Source of the DNA: an uncultured Gammaproteobacteria bacterium
GTDB taxonomy: Bacteria > Pseudomonadota > Gammaproteobacteria > Steroidobacterales > XN24
Direction: 5' to 3'
Assembly (NCBI GenBank): GCA_937924335.1
Contig: CALDWW010000015.1
Coordinates: 1 to 57,603, forward strand
Length of the DNA: 57,603 bases
Positions 33,957 through 43,612 of the stretch are shown piece by piece. The notes beneath the pieces were generated by a model that saw only the letters and a program-made list of their open reading frames with translations, ran no database searches and had not been told where the DNA came from. Position 1 is the first letter of the stretch. Every line of letters starts with the position of its first letter. Made by a program: the position numbers and the translations under genes.

Positions 33957-36653
33957 TCATAGTCTCAGGGTCAGGACCACCAGGTCCGGGTCCTCGGAGG
34001 AAGCTTCCTGACGGAATCCCAGGCGTTCAGCCAGGGCCTGCATATTGCGATTCTCCCGCAGGACGATACCGTCCATCTGTTCGAGTCTGTGTTCCCGCGC
34101 GACATCGATCAGTCTCTGCAACAGTCGGGTCGCAATACCGCGTCGCTGCCAGTTGTCACCGACTACGATCGCGAACTCACAGCTGCGGCCATCCGGATAG
34201 GTAACATATCTGGCCACGCCGACCTGCTTGTCGCCTTCGTCCTCGTGGACGACAGCGATAAGCGCCATCTCTCTGTCATAGTCGATCTGGGTGAAGCGTG
34301 ACAGCATCTCCGGCGTGATCGCCGGCAGCACGTACATGAAACGCAGGTAGCGGGATCGCTCCGACAGTCCGTTGACAAACTCGCGCTCCATGACCGCGTC
34401 TTCAGGCCGGATTGGTCGCAGGGTCCAGCGGCGACCATCTGGCAGTTCGCCCTCCTCGACGAGGTTGCTCGGGTATGGGTGGATCGCCATGTGCGAATAC
34501 TCACGCGCCCCCGCGTTGACCCGCCGAACGACGACCCGGGCGTCCACCGCCACCGCCCCGTTCTCATCCACGATCAAGGGGTTGATGTCCATCTCCCGCA
34601 GCCATGGCAGTTCGCAGACCATCTCCGAGACTTTCAGGATCACGTCTTCCAGGGCGGTCATGCTGGCGGCCGGCTTGCCTCTGAAGGCCTCCAGATACCG
34701 CGCGGCGCGGGTCCGGGCGATCATCCGCCTGACGAGGAACCGGTTCAGCGGCGGCAGGGCGATAGAGCGATCGCCAATGACCTCCACCATGGTGCCACCG
34801 AGTCCGACACTGATGACCGGGCCGAAGACCGCGTCGTTGATGACTCCGACCATCAGTTCACGGCCGGCGGGAGGTTGCCACATGCGCTCCAGCATGACTC
34901 CCTGAAGACGGGCATCGGGCTGTGACGCGCCGACCGCCTCGTGCATCTCGCGCCAGGCGGCGCGGACGGCATGACCACTGCCCAGGCCGAGGCGGACGCC
35001 GTCCACGTCCGTCTTGTGGGAGATATCCGGGGAGCGGATTTTCATCGCCACCGGGAAGCCCATCTCCTGGGCGATGGCGACGGCATCCGCCGGGTCCCGC
35101 GCCGGGGCGCTGGGCAGGATCGGGATATCGAATGCCGCGAGCAGCGCCTTGGACTCCACTACGTCGAGTAGCGAGCGCTTCTCGTCAAGCGCCGTCTGGA
35201 TAATCAGCCGGGCATCCTCAACGCTGGGATTGTCGCGGTGACTCAGGGGTTCGGGGACCTGCAGCAGCAGTTTCTGGTTCGCGTTGTAGGCCGCGGCTGC
35301 CGCGAATGCTTCCACCGCAGCCTCGGGAGTCATGTAAGTTGGCACCGCTCGCTCGCGGAACAGACTTCGACTGGCCGCCATCGTCTTTTCACCCATCCAG
35401 CAGGTAAAGACCGGCTTGCGGGACTCCTCCGCGATCTCCGCCACCCGCGTGGCGACACCTACCGGATCAGAGATCGATTGAGGCACCAGGATCGCGAGGA
35501 CCGCATCCACCGCGTCATCCGCCAGACAGGTCTCGAGTGCCCCCGCGTAACGCTCGGGGTCGGCATCTCCGAGCACGTCTATCGGATTGCTGCCCGACCA
35601 CGCAGCGGGGAGTTGCTTATCGAGCCTGGCCTTGGTTTCAGTACCCAGGGTGGCGAGATCCAGCCGCAGATCCGCGAGTGCGTCCGCGGCGATGACGCCC
35701 GGGCCGCCGCCATTCGTCACGATGGCAAGTTTGCGGCCCTGGGTTCGGACGCCCGAGTGGAGTGTGGAGGCAGCAGCGAAAAACTGCGCGTAGCGGCGTG
35801 CGCGGACCACGCCAGCGCGGCGCACCGCCGACTCGAAGACTTCGTCCGACCCGACCAGCGCACCGGTGTGAGAGGCGGCCGCCTTACTGCCCTGAGAGTG
35901 ACGTCCCGATTTCATCACGACCACGGGTTTCACACGCGAGGCGGCCCGCAAGGCGCTCATGAAACGACGGGCGTCCTGCACGCCCTCCACGTATAGCATG
36001 ATCGCCTGGGTGCGCGGATCGACCACCAGGTAGTCGAGGATCTCGCCGAAATCCGCGTCCGCCGCAATGCCGGACGAGATGACGCACGAGAATCCGATGC
36101 CGCGAGGACGTGCCCAGTCCAGGATAGCGGTACAAAGGGCTCCCGATTGCGAGACCAGTGCGATCCGGCCCGGTTTTGCCATGCAATGGCTGAACGTCGC
36201 ATTCAGTCCAAGTTCCGGCCGCTGGACGCCGAGGCAGTTGGGCCCCAGGAAGCGGATCCCGTGCCTGCGTGCCACGCGCAGGGTCGCTTTCTCAAGGGCC
36301 TGGCCGGACTTGCCCACCTCACGGAAACCCGCGGAGATGATAATGGCAGCTTCGATACCGGCTTGTCCGCACTCGTCCAGCACGCTGGGGACGACCTTCG
36401 CCGGCGTCGCGATCACTGCAAGGTCGATCTCCTTGCCGATGTCGCCTACCCGGGCAAAGCAGCGCCGGCGCTGGACTTTGTCGTAGTTCGGGTTGACCGG
36501 ATAGATGCGGCCCTTGAATCGGGCTCGCAGCAGATTCCTCAAAACCGCGGTCCCTGGCGAACCCTCACGTTCGCTGGCGCCGATCAACGCGACTGACCGG
36601 GGCTCGAACAGTTTTCCGATCTCGAGGCCGAATCCTTGGGTGCGAGGTTTCAT
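33957..36653 (-). CDS. NDP-forming acyl-CoA synthetase fused to a GNAT acetyltransferase (Pat-like)
   Basis: This 898-residue fusion has a CoA-binding domain (SVALIGASEREGSPG at about 20-34), a ligase region with catalytic-type histidine H262 in AAASHTGALVGSDE, an ATP-grasp region (about 480-690) and a C-terminal GNAT domain (VGDNWQRRGIATRLLQRLI, acetyl-CoA loop). In E. coli and Salmonella, YfiQ/Pat proteins with this layout acetylate lysines of metabolic enzymes, and the synthetase half is often inactive. Here H262 is kept. It is divergent from a deacetylase-family gene starting 37 bases away. Confidence 0.9.
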   Translation of the reverse strand: MKPRTQGFGLEIGKLFEPRSVALIGASEREGSPGTAVLRNLLRARFKGRIYPVNPNYDKVQRRRCFARVGDIGKEIDLAVIATPAKVVPSVLDECGQAGIEAAIIISAGFREVGKSGQALEKATLRVARRHGIRFLGPNCLGVQRPELGLNATFSHCMAKPGRIALVSQSGALCTAILDWARPRGIGFSCVISSGIAADADFGEILDYLVVDPRTQAIMLYVEGVQDARRFMSALRAASRVKPVVVMKSGRHSQGSKAAASHTGALVGSDEVFESAVRRAGVVRARRYAQFFAAASTLHSGVRTQGRKLAIVTNGGGPGVIAADALADLRLDLATLGTETKARLDKQLPAAWSGSNPIDVLGDADPERYAGALETCLADDAVDAVLAILVPQSISDPVGVATRVAEIAEESRKPVFTCWMGEKTMAASRSLFRERAVPTYMTPEAAVEAFAAAAAYNANQKLLLQVPEPLSHRDNPSVEDARLIIQTALDEKRSLLDVVESKALLAAFDIPILPSAPARDPADAVAIAQEMGFPVAMKIRSPDISHKTDVDGVRLGLGSGHAVRAAWREMHEAVGASQPDARLQGVMLERMWQPPAGRELMVGVINDAVFGPVISVGLGGTMVEVIGDRSIALPPLNRFLVRRMIARTRAARYLEAFRGKPAASMTALEDVILKVSEMVCELPWLREMDINPLIVDENGAVAVDARVVVRRVNAGAREYSHMAIHPYPSNLVEEGELPDGRRWTLRPIRPEDAVMEREFVNGLSERSRYLRFMYVLPAITPEMLSRFTQIDYDREMALIAVVHEDEGDKQVGVARYVTYPDGRSCEFAIVVGDNWQRRGIATRLLQRLIDVAREHRLEQMDGIVLRENRNMQALAERLGFRQEASSEDPDLVVLTLRL

Positions 36654-36689
36654 CCGCTTCCCGGCTCCATGCTGGTGTGGAAAAACAGT

Positions 36690-37655
36690 ATGCCAGTAGA
36701 CTGTGACAAGGTATCTGCCGGAGATATTACCTTGGCGACAGCCTACCTAAGCCACAGCCTGTTCCAGGACCACCAGATGCAGCCGGATCATCCGGAGTCT
36801 CCGCAACGCCTCGCCAGCATCGAAGACCGCCTGCAGGCGGCAGGCCTGATGGACATCCTCATGTATCGCGACGCGCCGATGGCGACCCGCGAGCAGCTCG
36901 AGCGAGTCCACACGGCCCGCCACATCGATGAACTGGCGGATCTCTCACCCGAGGAGGGCCTGGTCGCCATCGACCCGGATACCTCCATGTGCCCGGCGAC
37001 GCTGGAGGCTGCATGGAGGGCGGCCGGTGCCTCTGTTCTGGCCGTCGACATGGTGATGAAAAGGCAGGTGAAGAACGCATTCTGCGCGGTCAGACCCGCC
37101 GGTCACCACGCGGAGCGCGATGCCGCCATGGGTTTCTGTTTCTTCGACAACGTCGCTGTCGGCGCGGCCCACTCACTCGAGGAATGGGGTCTGGAGCGGG
37201 TGGCCATACTCGATTTCGACGTTCATCACGGCAACGGCAGCGAGGATATTTTTCGCGACGACCGGCAAGTGATGGTCTGCTCGGTGTATCAGGACCCTCT
37301 GTACCCGTATTCAGGATCGGCCGGAGTGCCCGGCAGGCTGGTCAATGTGCCGATTCCGCCCGGTACGGCCGGGCCTGCATGGCGGGCGGCGATCTCGAAT
37401 GCTTGGTTGCCTGCCATCGAGGAGTTCCGGCCACAGTTCATTCTCGTGTCGGCCGGGTTTGATGGCCACGTGGCGGATCCGATGGCGGAACTGCTGTTGA
37501 CGGAGGCTGACTACATTTGGCTGACGGATCAGATCCTCGATCTAGCGGAGCGCCATGCCGACGGTCGCATCGTCTCTTGCCTGGAGGGCGGATATGACCT
37601 CCAGGCACTCGCGCGCTGCGTGGCCGCCCACATCCGTCTCCTGGCCGGCGTGTAG
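36690..37655 (+). CDS. Histone deacetylase / acetylpolyamine amidohydrolase family enzyme
   Basis: This protein of about 320 residues has the zinc-dependent deacetylase motifs: RPAGHHAERDAAMGFCFFDN, LDFDVHHGNGS, SAGFDGH and ECLEGGYDL-like (SCLEGGYDLQ). These give the paired active-site histidines, zinc ligands (D, H, D) and glycine-rich end. ATG 36690 is used; a TTG at 36732 with GGAG eight bases before fits the usual family N-terminus (ATAYLSH) and is an alternative. The enzyme may remove acetyl groups from lysines or small amines. It is divergent from the Pat-like gene. Confidence 0.87.
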   Translation: MPVDCDKVSAGDITLATAYLSHSLFQDHQMQPDHPESPQRLASIEDRLQAAGLMDILMYRDAPMATREQLERVHTARHIDELADLSPEEGLVAIDPDTSMCPATLEAAWRAAGASVLAVDMVMKRQVKNAFCAVRPAGHHAERDAAMGFCFFDNVAVGAAHSLEEWGLERVAILDFDVHHGNGSEDIFRDDRQVMVCSVYQDPLYPYSGSAGVPGRLVNVPIPPGTAGPAWRAAISNAWLPAIEEFRPQFILVSAGFDGHVADPMAELLLTEADYIWLTDQILDLAERHADGRIVSCLEGGYDLQALARCVAAHIRLLAGV

Positions 37656-37691
37656 AGCGACCGGCCAGGCCCGCGCGTCGGGCAGAGGCAG

Positions 37692-38294
37692 CTACAGCGC
37701 GCGGATCTGTTCGGCGATCTCCCGGCTCAACTGGGCGACTGCGGCGTCGTGTGCCCTCACCAGTGCGTCCATGGTGTCCCCGGCGACCGTCTTCTGTATG
37801 ACCGAGTGGCGCACCGCCGCTGCGGTCATGGCCTCGGTGGCGGTGATGGTCCAACGTGCACTGAGGACCAGCGTCCCGCCCGGCGCACCATCGAATCGGT
37901 CGACATCGAGCGAGATCCGATAGTCGAGCGGAAACATGGCTTCGGCCGGATAGATCGCCACCCGCTCGGTGCCGAGGAGCGCACCGAGGTTGCTGCCCAG
38001 CGCGTCCAGGAAGTCAGATTCCAGGCTGCCTGCCCAGCGATGGAACTCGTCGAGTTCCACGCTGTTGGGACCGGTCCTTATCAGGAGTTGGGAGCGCCTG
38101 AGGGACTTGGGGAAGATGACCGGCCCGACAGAGATCGCGGGTCCGGATCCGGTGGCGCCGGTGGTCGACCCCGCTTCGGTCGCGCTGAGGTTGTAGAACT
38201 GCACGCTTGGGCTACGCCCTCCGAGACAGGCCGACAGAGACAAAGCGGCAAACAGCAGGATGCCGGTTCGGGTGAGGGTTCCACGCAGCATCAC
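37692..38294 (-). CDS. pqiC: PqiC-like outer-membrane lipoprotein
   Basis: This 200-residue lipoprotein (lipobox LSLSAC, Cys23) has the ABC-transport auxiliary pattern: FYNLSA, GPAISVGPVIFPKSLRRSQLLIRTG, DEFHRWAGSLESDFLDALGSNL. PqiC sits in the outer membrane and partners PqiB. The ATG overlaps the pqiB stop by four bases. It is the last gene of the pqi cluster. Confidence 0.87.
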   Translation of the reverse strand: MMLRGTLTRTGILLFAALSLSACLGGRSPSVQFYNLSATEAGSTTGATGSGPAISVGPVIFPKSLRRSQLLIRTGPNSVELDEFHRWAGSLESDFLDALGSNLGALLGTERVAIYPAEAMFPLDYRISLDVDRFDGAPGGTLVLSARWTITATEAMTAAAVRHSVIQKTVAGDTMDALVRAHDAAVAQLSREIAEQIRAL

Positions 38295-39922
38295 TGTCTG
38301 TCCTCCTTGCCCTTGATCAGGGACTCTGGATTGCGTTCCAGGTATTCGACGACCGTCCGGATAGCCTGCGCCGTGTCACCCAGTTCGGTAAGCAGACGAC
38401 GCAACTCCTGTGTCGTCACGGAATCCGCGGCGATCTGGCTTCTGGCCGAATCGAGTGTCATCTCCGCCTTGATCAGCACGGAGTTCAGCGCCGGGGCTAC
38501 GTCGTTGCCTAGCTGGTCGGCGAGCTTGCCGAGGCCGGCGATCGTGTTCTTCAGCTCGGGGCTGTTGACGATCTCGTTGAGTCCGGCGACGGTCGCGTTG
38601 AGGTTATCACCGATTTCGTTGAATGGAATGTCCTCGATCTTGTCCACGACCCGGCCGATGTCCGCCGCGAGATTGCGCAACGAGGACGGGGCCGTCGGGA
38701 ACACCGGGTAACCTTTCCACTCGCCGAGTTCCGCGGGGGGCGCGTTCGGCAGCTGCACGAAGTTGATCACCTTGCTGCCTGTGACCAGGTTCCCGGATCC
38801 GAGCTGGACTCGCCAGCCGCGGTTGATGAGCTCCGTATCGCGCTCGGCAGAGGGCTTTCTGACCTCTTGGTCACCCGCGAGTCGCTCGGGCTCCAGCTTG
38901 ATCAGGACGGGTACGCTGAAACTGAGCGTGTCGTAATCGTGCTCGAACGTGATATCCACGACCTCGCCGATCTTGAGCCCATAGAATTCGACCGGGGACC
39001 CGATGGTCAGCCCGCGGACGGACTCCTTGAAGATCAGCACCCAGTGCTCCTCGATCTTGTATTCCCGCTGCAGGGACTCGAGGCGGTTGTCGTAGATGAA
39101 GAACTCGTAGTCTTCTTCGACTTCGCTACGCAGTGCCAGGGACTCCGGCGTATCGAACGCGATACCGCCGACCAGCATCGCGGTCAGCGACTGGGTATCC
39201 ACGTGGAAGCCTTCCGCGGTCAGGCTCGCCTCGACGCCGCTCGCGTTCCAGAACTTCGTACTCTCCTTGATCAGCTGGTCATAAGGCGCGTAAACGAACA
39301 ACTCTCCCGTTATCGACCCATCGAGTTCGAGACGGAAATCCAGTACACGGCCGACCGAGAACTGTCGGTAATAGATCGGCGCGCCTGTCGATAGGGACCC
39401 GAGCTGCCTTGTCTTGAACGTGAATCGTCGTCCTTCCCTGTCCGTCTCGAGTACAGGGGCTTTCTCGAGTCCCAGGAAATCCCGGCGCTTCGGCCCTTCG
39501 GCTACCGGATCGATACCTATGTACGCGCCGGACAACAAGGTCCCCAGTCCCCGCACCTCGCCTGCCGTGACCTGGGCCCTGACAACCCAGAAGCGGGTGC
39601 CATCACGCAAATAGGGCTTCGAGCCCGGACTCATCTTGGCCGTGACGACAACGTGCTCAAGGTCGTCGGCCAGGTCGATGTTCTCTACTGTGCCGACCTC
39701 GACGTTGCGGTACTTGATCTTGCTCTTGCCGGCAGTCAGTCCTTCGGCCGTCTGGAACGTGATGGTGATGGTGGGGCCTTCCTCGGTGATCGCCTTGTAG
39801 ACCAGCCAGGCGCCGATGATGGCGGCGACGATGGGTACGACCCAGACCAGCGAGAATTTTGGTTTCTCGCCGATGACCGCCTCGGCGACGGCAGGCGATC
39901 CGGATTCAGTTCTCTCGTTCAT
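38291..39922 (-). CDS. pqiB: PqiB-type MCE protein of intermembrane lipid transport
   Basis: This 543-residue protein has one N-terminal transmembrane helix (VWVVPIVAAIIGAWLVYKAI) and three MCE domains (GPTITITFQTAEGL, RRFTFKTRQLGSLSTGAPIYYR, VRGLTIGSPVEFYGLKIGEV), ending in a long amphipathic helix. PqiB forms a hexameric channel spanning the periplasm for lipids. It overlaps the upstream pqiA-like gene by 17 bases and pqiC by four, so the set is translationally coupled. Confidence 0.92.
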   Translation of the reverse strand: MNERTESGSPAVAEAVIGEKPKFSLVWVVPIVAAIIGAWLVYKAITEEGPTITITFQTAEGLTAGKSKIKYRNVEVGTVENIDLADDLEHVVVTAKMSPGSKPYLRDGTRFWVVRAQVTAGEVRGLGTLLSGAYIGIDPVAEGPKRRDFLGLEKAPVLETDREGRRFTFKTRQLGSLSTGAPIYYRQFSVGRVLDFRLELDGSITGELFVYAPYDQLIKESTKFWNASGVEASLTAEGFHVDTQSLTAMLVGGIAFDTPESLALRSEVEEDYEFFIYDNRLESLQREYKIEEHWVLIFKESVRGLTIGSPVEFYGLKIGEVVDITFEHDYDTLSFSVPVLIKLEPERLAGDQEVRKPSAERDTELINRGWRVQLGSGNLVTGSKVINFVQLPNAPPAELGEWKGYPVFPTAPSSLRNLAADIGRVVDKIEDIPFNEIGDNLNATVAGLNEIVNSPELKNTIAGLGKLADQLGNDVAPALNSVLIKAEMTLDSARSQIAADSVTTQELRRLLTELGDTAQAIRTVVEYLERNPESLIKGKEDRQ

Positions 39923-40544
39923 CGTTTACCTCTGGACTATCCCAGATCAGCCGGGGATCGAAGGCCATGGCCGCGAACATGGTAATGATAACGACCATAG
40001 AGAAATATAGTGCGCCGGGACCGGCCTGGATGTTGGCCAGGAATCCGAGTTGTACCAGCGCCACCAGGACCGTGACGACAAAGACATCGACCATGCTCCA
40101 GCGGCCGACCGCTTCGGTAAGGCGATACAGCTTGGTGCGGTCCAGTTGGCGGCTGGTCGACCTGCGGTGCACAGACCACAGTAAGTAGGAGAGTATCAGC
40201 AGTTTCAGCAGCGGCACCGCCACGCTGGCGGTGAATATGACCAGCGCGAGCGGCCAGTCACCGTGGCCGATGAAGTAGAGCACGCCGCTCATGATGGTGT
40301 CAGACTGGACCTTGCCGAGCGCGGCGGTATGCGTGATCGGCAACAGGTTGGCGGGAACATAAAAAATGATCGCCGCCACCACTAGTGCGAAGCTGCGCTC
40401 CATGCTCTGCGGCTTGCGGAAGTGGAGGTCGCTGCCGCACCGGGGGCACTGGTAGTGATGCTCATGCCCGAGCCGGTTGACCAGGCCACAGGTATGGCAG
40501 CCCGCCAGCGAGGATTGCATCGCGTTGGTGACATCCCCGGTCAT
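39906..40544 (-). CDS. pqiA: PqiA-like membrane protein, second
   Basis: This encodes 212 residues. It begins with a zinc-ribbon-like motif (CHTCGLVN and CPRCGSDLHFRK), then four hydrophobic segments in the order of paraquat-inducible protein A (FYVPANLLPI, LLKLLILSYLL, WSMVDVFVVTVLVALVQLG). The E. coli PqiA is about twice as long; here the two halves are separate genes. It overlaps its neighbour upstream (ATGA) and pqiB downstream. Confidence 0.88.
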   Translation of the reverse strand: MTGDVTNAMQSSLAGCHTCGLVNRLGHEHHYQCPRCGSDLHFRKPQSMERSFALVVAAIIFYVPANLLPITHTAALGKVQSDTIMSGVLYFIGHGDWPLALVIFTASVAVPLLKLLILSYLLWSVHRRSTSRQLDRTKLYRLTEAVGRWSMVDVFVVTVLVALVQLGFLANIQAGPGALYFSMVVIITMFAAMAFDPRLIWDSPEVNDEREN

Positions 40545-41191
40545 TGTCTCTCCGGTCCCCCGACTCGCTCCGCCCGGTCCAGCTGTCCCCAGAGGACGAG
40601 TGGTTCAAGGATCGAAAGCGCCCATGATAGCACCACGATCAGGCAACAGAACGCCCACAGGGCCACGCCCGGGATCACGTCGGCCATGCCGCCCAGCTTG
40701 ACCATGGAGACGAGGATGCCGAGCAGGAAAACTTCCATCATGCTCCATGGCTTGATGTGACCCAGCCAGCGCATCGTGCGCCGTGCCGAAGGCAGCCGAC
40801 GGCCGCGACTCAAGGGAGCCAGCACATACAAGAGGCCGGCGATCTGTAGGGCCGGCGCGATGATGCTGGTGACGAGAACGACGATCGAGAGGATGGTCTG
40901 ACCCTGTTCATAAAGCGAAATCACGCCACTGATCAGGTTGGTATGGACGAGATTGCCGGGCATGCCGAACGACAGGAACGGGAACAGGTTGGCCACGATC
41001 CACAGCATCATGGCCGAGATGGTCAGGGCCAATGTCCTGTCGACGCAGTTTGCGGGATTTCGGAAGAGGATATGTCCGCAGCGGCTGCATCGCGCGCAGC
41101 CGTCCGGAGGCAGAGGCGGCACATCGTTGAGCAGGTCACACTCGTGACAGATGCTCAGGCAGGGGCTCAGGGTTTCAAGCGATGTACTCAC
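40541..41191 (-). CDS. pqiA: PqiA-like membrane protein, first
   Basis: This protein of about 216 residues has a Cys-rich start (CHECDLLND and CARCSRCGHILFR) and four membrane segments (WIVANLFPFLSFGM, PALQIAGLLYVLAPL, WSMMEVFLLGILVSMVKLGG). The GTG at 41191 is chosen because the longer frame to 41311 is basic and unrelated. With the following gene it reconstitutes the two halves of a full PqiA. Same direction as the AI-2E-type gene 52 bases upstream. Confidence 0.85.
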   Translation of the reverse strand: MSTSLETLSPCLSICHECDLLNDVPPLPPDGCARCSRCGHILFRNPANCVDRTLALTISAMMLWIVANLFPFLSFGMPGNLVHTNLISGVISLYEQGQTILSIVVLVTSIIAPALQIAGLLYVLAPLSRGRRLPSARRTMRWLGHIKPWSMMEVFLLGILVSMVKLGGMADVIPGVALWAFCCLIVVLSWALSILEPLVLWGQLDRAERVGGPERQ

Positions 41192-41243
41192 GTCGTCGCG
41201 ATTTACAGCCCAGGATTGATCCGTTGGTTGTTGCCTCGCCCGG

Positions 41244-42398
41244 TTATCCCGGCGCCGGCATCTCTGCCTGCTCGTCCGAATCGTTCGGCACCCCGGTTTG
41301 ATCAGTATCAAGCCAGTCAGTCTGATCAGGTTGACCGCTATCCAGCCAGGCCGTCATCAAAGTGTAGCCGACTACCAGGACGATCGATCCCACGAACAAC
41401 CCGATGATGCCCATGGAGATGAAACCGCCTATTGCACCCAGGAAGATCACGAGCATCGGCACCGCGACTCCGCGACCCAGCAGGATGGGTTTTAGTACGT
41501 TGTCGATCAGGATGACCGGGATGATGTAGATGGTGAACAGGATAGCGGCCATATTGCTGTCTCCCGAAAACAGCCATATCGCCGTCGGGATCAGAATCAG
41601 CCCCGGCCCAAGCTGGACGATACACAGCATCAGGATCAGTACGGTCAACAGGCCGGCTGCCGGGACCCCGACTGCGAGGAGTCCGGCGCCGGCCAGGGTC
41701 GCCTGGATGAGCGCTACGCCGAGAATGCCGCGCGCAACGCTGCGGATCGTTGACGTGGTGAGCTGCCCGTACTCTTCGCCTCGTGGGCCGGCGATGCGGC
41801 GAAATACCTTGTCGGCCGACTTCTGTGACTCCGGGCCGCGGGGCAGCAGCACGCCGGCGATGATGACTGCGGCAACAAATTTGAGCAGGCCCACGCTGGC
41901 ACCGGCGGCGGCACCCAGCAGCCAACGGCTGATGTCGCGGATCTGCGGTTCGACCCTGTCCACTGCTTCCGCCAGGTTGGTCGATGCCAGCTCCCAGAAG
42001 CGGCTCAGTTGTTCACCGATCAACGGCCAGCCAGCGACGCTATCCGGCGGCGGTGGGATGGTGATGCTGCCTTCCTGCAGCCGGTCCGCGACTGTCTTGG
42101 CACCATCGACGATTGTGCCGGTCAGCATGGAGGCCGGCACGATAAGGATCAGCAACATCAAAAGCGTGAACAGCAGTGCAGCGCGACCGCGTTTTCCTCC
42201 GAGCTTCGCAGCGAGGGACTCGTAACTCGGCGCGATCGCGATCGCAATGATCACGCCCCACAGGATGATCGAGACGAATGGCTTGACGATGCTGAAGCAC
42301 CAAAGGACGAGGGCCAGCACGATGCCGATACGGATCGCCGACTCCATCATGTTACGAATGAATTGTGCGTCCGGACCCTGCTTGGTCAGATCTGTCAT
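41244..42398 (-). CDS. AI-2E family transporter (YdiK-like)
   Basis: This 384-residue membrane protein has eight hydrophobic segments and the family ending (FLGAIGGFISMGIIGLFVGSIVLVVGYTL). The middle cytoplasmic part (FRRIAGPRGEEYGQLTTSTIRSVARGILGVALIQA) is typical. Despite the name, members carry various substrates and several are Na+/H+ or efflux-type proteins. The gene leads the pqi cluster. Confidence 0.85.
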   Translation of the reverse strand: MTDLTKQGPDAQFIRNMMESAIRIGIVLALVLWCFSIVKPFVSIILWGVIIAIAIAPSYESLAAKLGGKRGRAALLFTLLMLLILIVPASMLTGTIVDGAKTVADRLQEGSITIPPPPDSVAGWPLIGEQLSRFWELASTNLAEAVDRVEPQIRDISRWLLGAAAGASVGLLKFVAAVIIAGVLLPRGPESQKSADKVFRRIAGPRGEEYGQLTTSTIRSVARGILGVALIQATLAGAGLLAVGVPAAGLLTVLILMLCIVQLGPGLILIPTAIWLFSGDSNMAAILFTIYIIPVILIDNVLKPILLGRGVAVPMLVIFLGAIGGFISMGIIGLFVGSIVLVVGYTLMTAWLDSGQPDQTDWLDTDQTGVPNDSDEQAEMPAPG

Positions 42399-42587
42399 CG
42401 CTCCTCCCCACGACCAGGCTTTGCCATGCCGATAAATCTTGTGATGGGATCATATACGCCAGAACCTGCCAGCGCACGCTCGGGCGGCGCCAGGCACCAT
42501 GGCGCGGGCCCGCTGGACGTGTGGGCCGATTATGCGGACACTGTGCCGGGTTGAGACATGCCCCGGACATCTTCGCAAGGAACGACG

Positions 42588-43406
42588 ATGAAAATGAGTT
42601 TCGCCCGCCTATTCGCACGCGCGTTTACCCTTATCGGGATCGCTGCCTTTAGTGGCATCGTGCTCGCTCAGGACAGCCCCGTACTGGACGGCATTGTCGA
42701 GCGGGGCACGATCAGAGTGGGCATGTCGGCCAGCCAGCCGCCATTTACCTTCCGCAATCGTGACGCACAGCTTATGGGTATGGAGGTGGACCTGGCCAAC
42801 ATCATCGCTGATGGACTGAGGCTGGAGCTGCAGATCGTGGAGAGACCGTTCGGTCGGCTGCTGGAGTCGCTGGAGGAAGGGGAGGTGGATGTGGTGATGT
42901 CCGGGATGGCGATCACCGCTGATCGCGCCCGCGCAGCCAGGTTTGTCGGCCCGTATATGTTGTCGGGCAAGTCCGTCATCACCAAAGCCACGACACTGGG
43001 CAAAGTGCAGGACCCGACCCAGATCAACCGGGATGCGATCCGCATCGGTGTGCTTGAGAACTCTACCAGCCTGACGTTCGTCGAGCGCGCACTGCCACGT
43101 GCGACCGCGATGACATTTTCCGATTACGATGTCGGTGTCCAGCGGCTACTCGCCGACGAGATCGACGCGCTGGTCGCAGACATGCCCATCTGCGTGCTCA
43201 CGGTGTTGCGCTATCCGGAGGCCGGATTCGTCACGCCGGATACGCCGTTCACGATCGAGCCCATCGGCATGGCGGTCTCCGCGGCGGATCCTCAGCTCCA
43301 CAGTCTGCTGGACAACTACCTAAAGGCGCTGGAAAAGGCAGGGGTGATTGATCTGTTGACACGCACCTGGATCAAGGACGCCGGCTGGATCAAGGAATTA
43401 CCCTGA
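42588..43406 (+). CDS. Family 3 extracellular solute-binding protein
   Basis: This 272-residue protein has a signal peptide (about 1-27, LA-QDS) and the family pattern GTIRVGMSASQPPFTFRN, GMEVDLANIIADGL, VDVVMSGMAITADR, IGVLENSTS. It probably binds an amino acid or related solute in the periplasm. No permease or ATPase is next to it. The ATG at 42588 has AAGGA six bases before; a frame from 42558 is longer without reason. Confidence 0.87.
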   Translation: MKMSFARLFARAFTLIGIAAFSGIVLAQDSPVLDGIVERGTIRVGMSASQPPFTFRNRDAQLMGMEVDLANIIADGLRLELQIVERPFGRLLESLEEGEVDVVMSGMAITADRARAARFVGPYMLSGKSVITKATTLGKVQDPTQINRDAIRIGVLENSTSLTFVERALPRATAMTFSDYDVGVQRLLADEIDALVADMPICVLTVLRYPEAGFVTPDTPFTIEPIGMAVSAADPQLHSLLDNYLKALEKAGVIDLLTRTWIKDAGWIKELP

Positions 43407-43612
43407 ATCCATTCCGCAGTGCCGTTGCGTAGAGAGGAGTGACGAACACTATCTGCAGACCATGCGAGATCCCTTGCCGCCCCTTGGCATGTTCTGCCAG
43501 GTTGGTCTGGGCGATCAAGGATCGACGCACTCAAAGCAGAGGATTCCCAGTGACGCTGAAGCGCAGACAATGGATACAATAGTCTCGCCGCCTACCAGGA
43601 ACTGACTCATCA

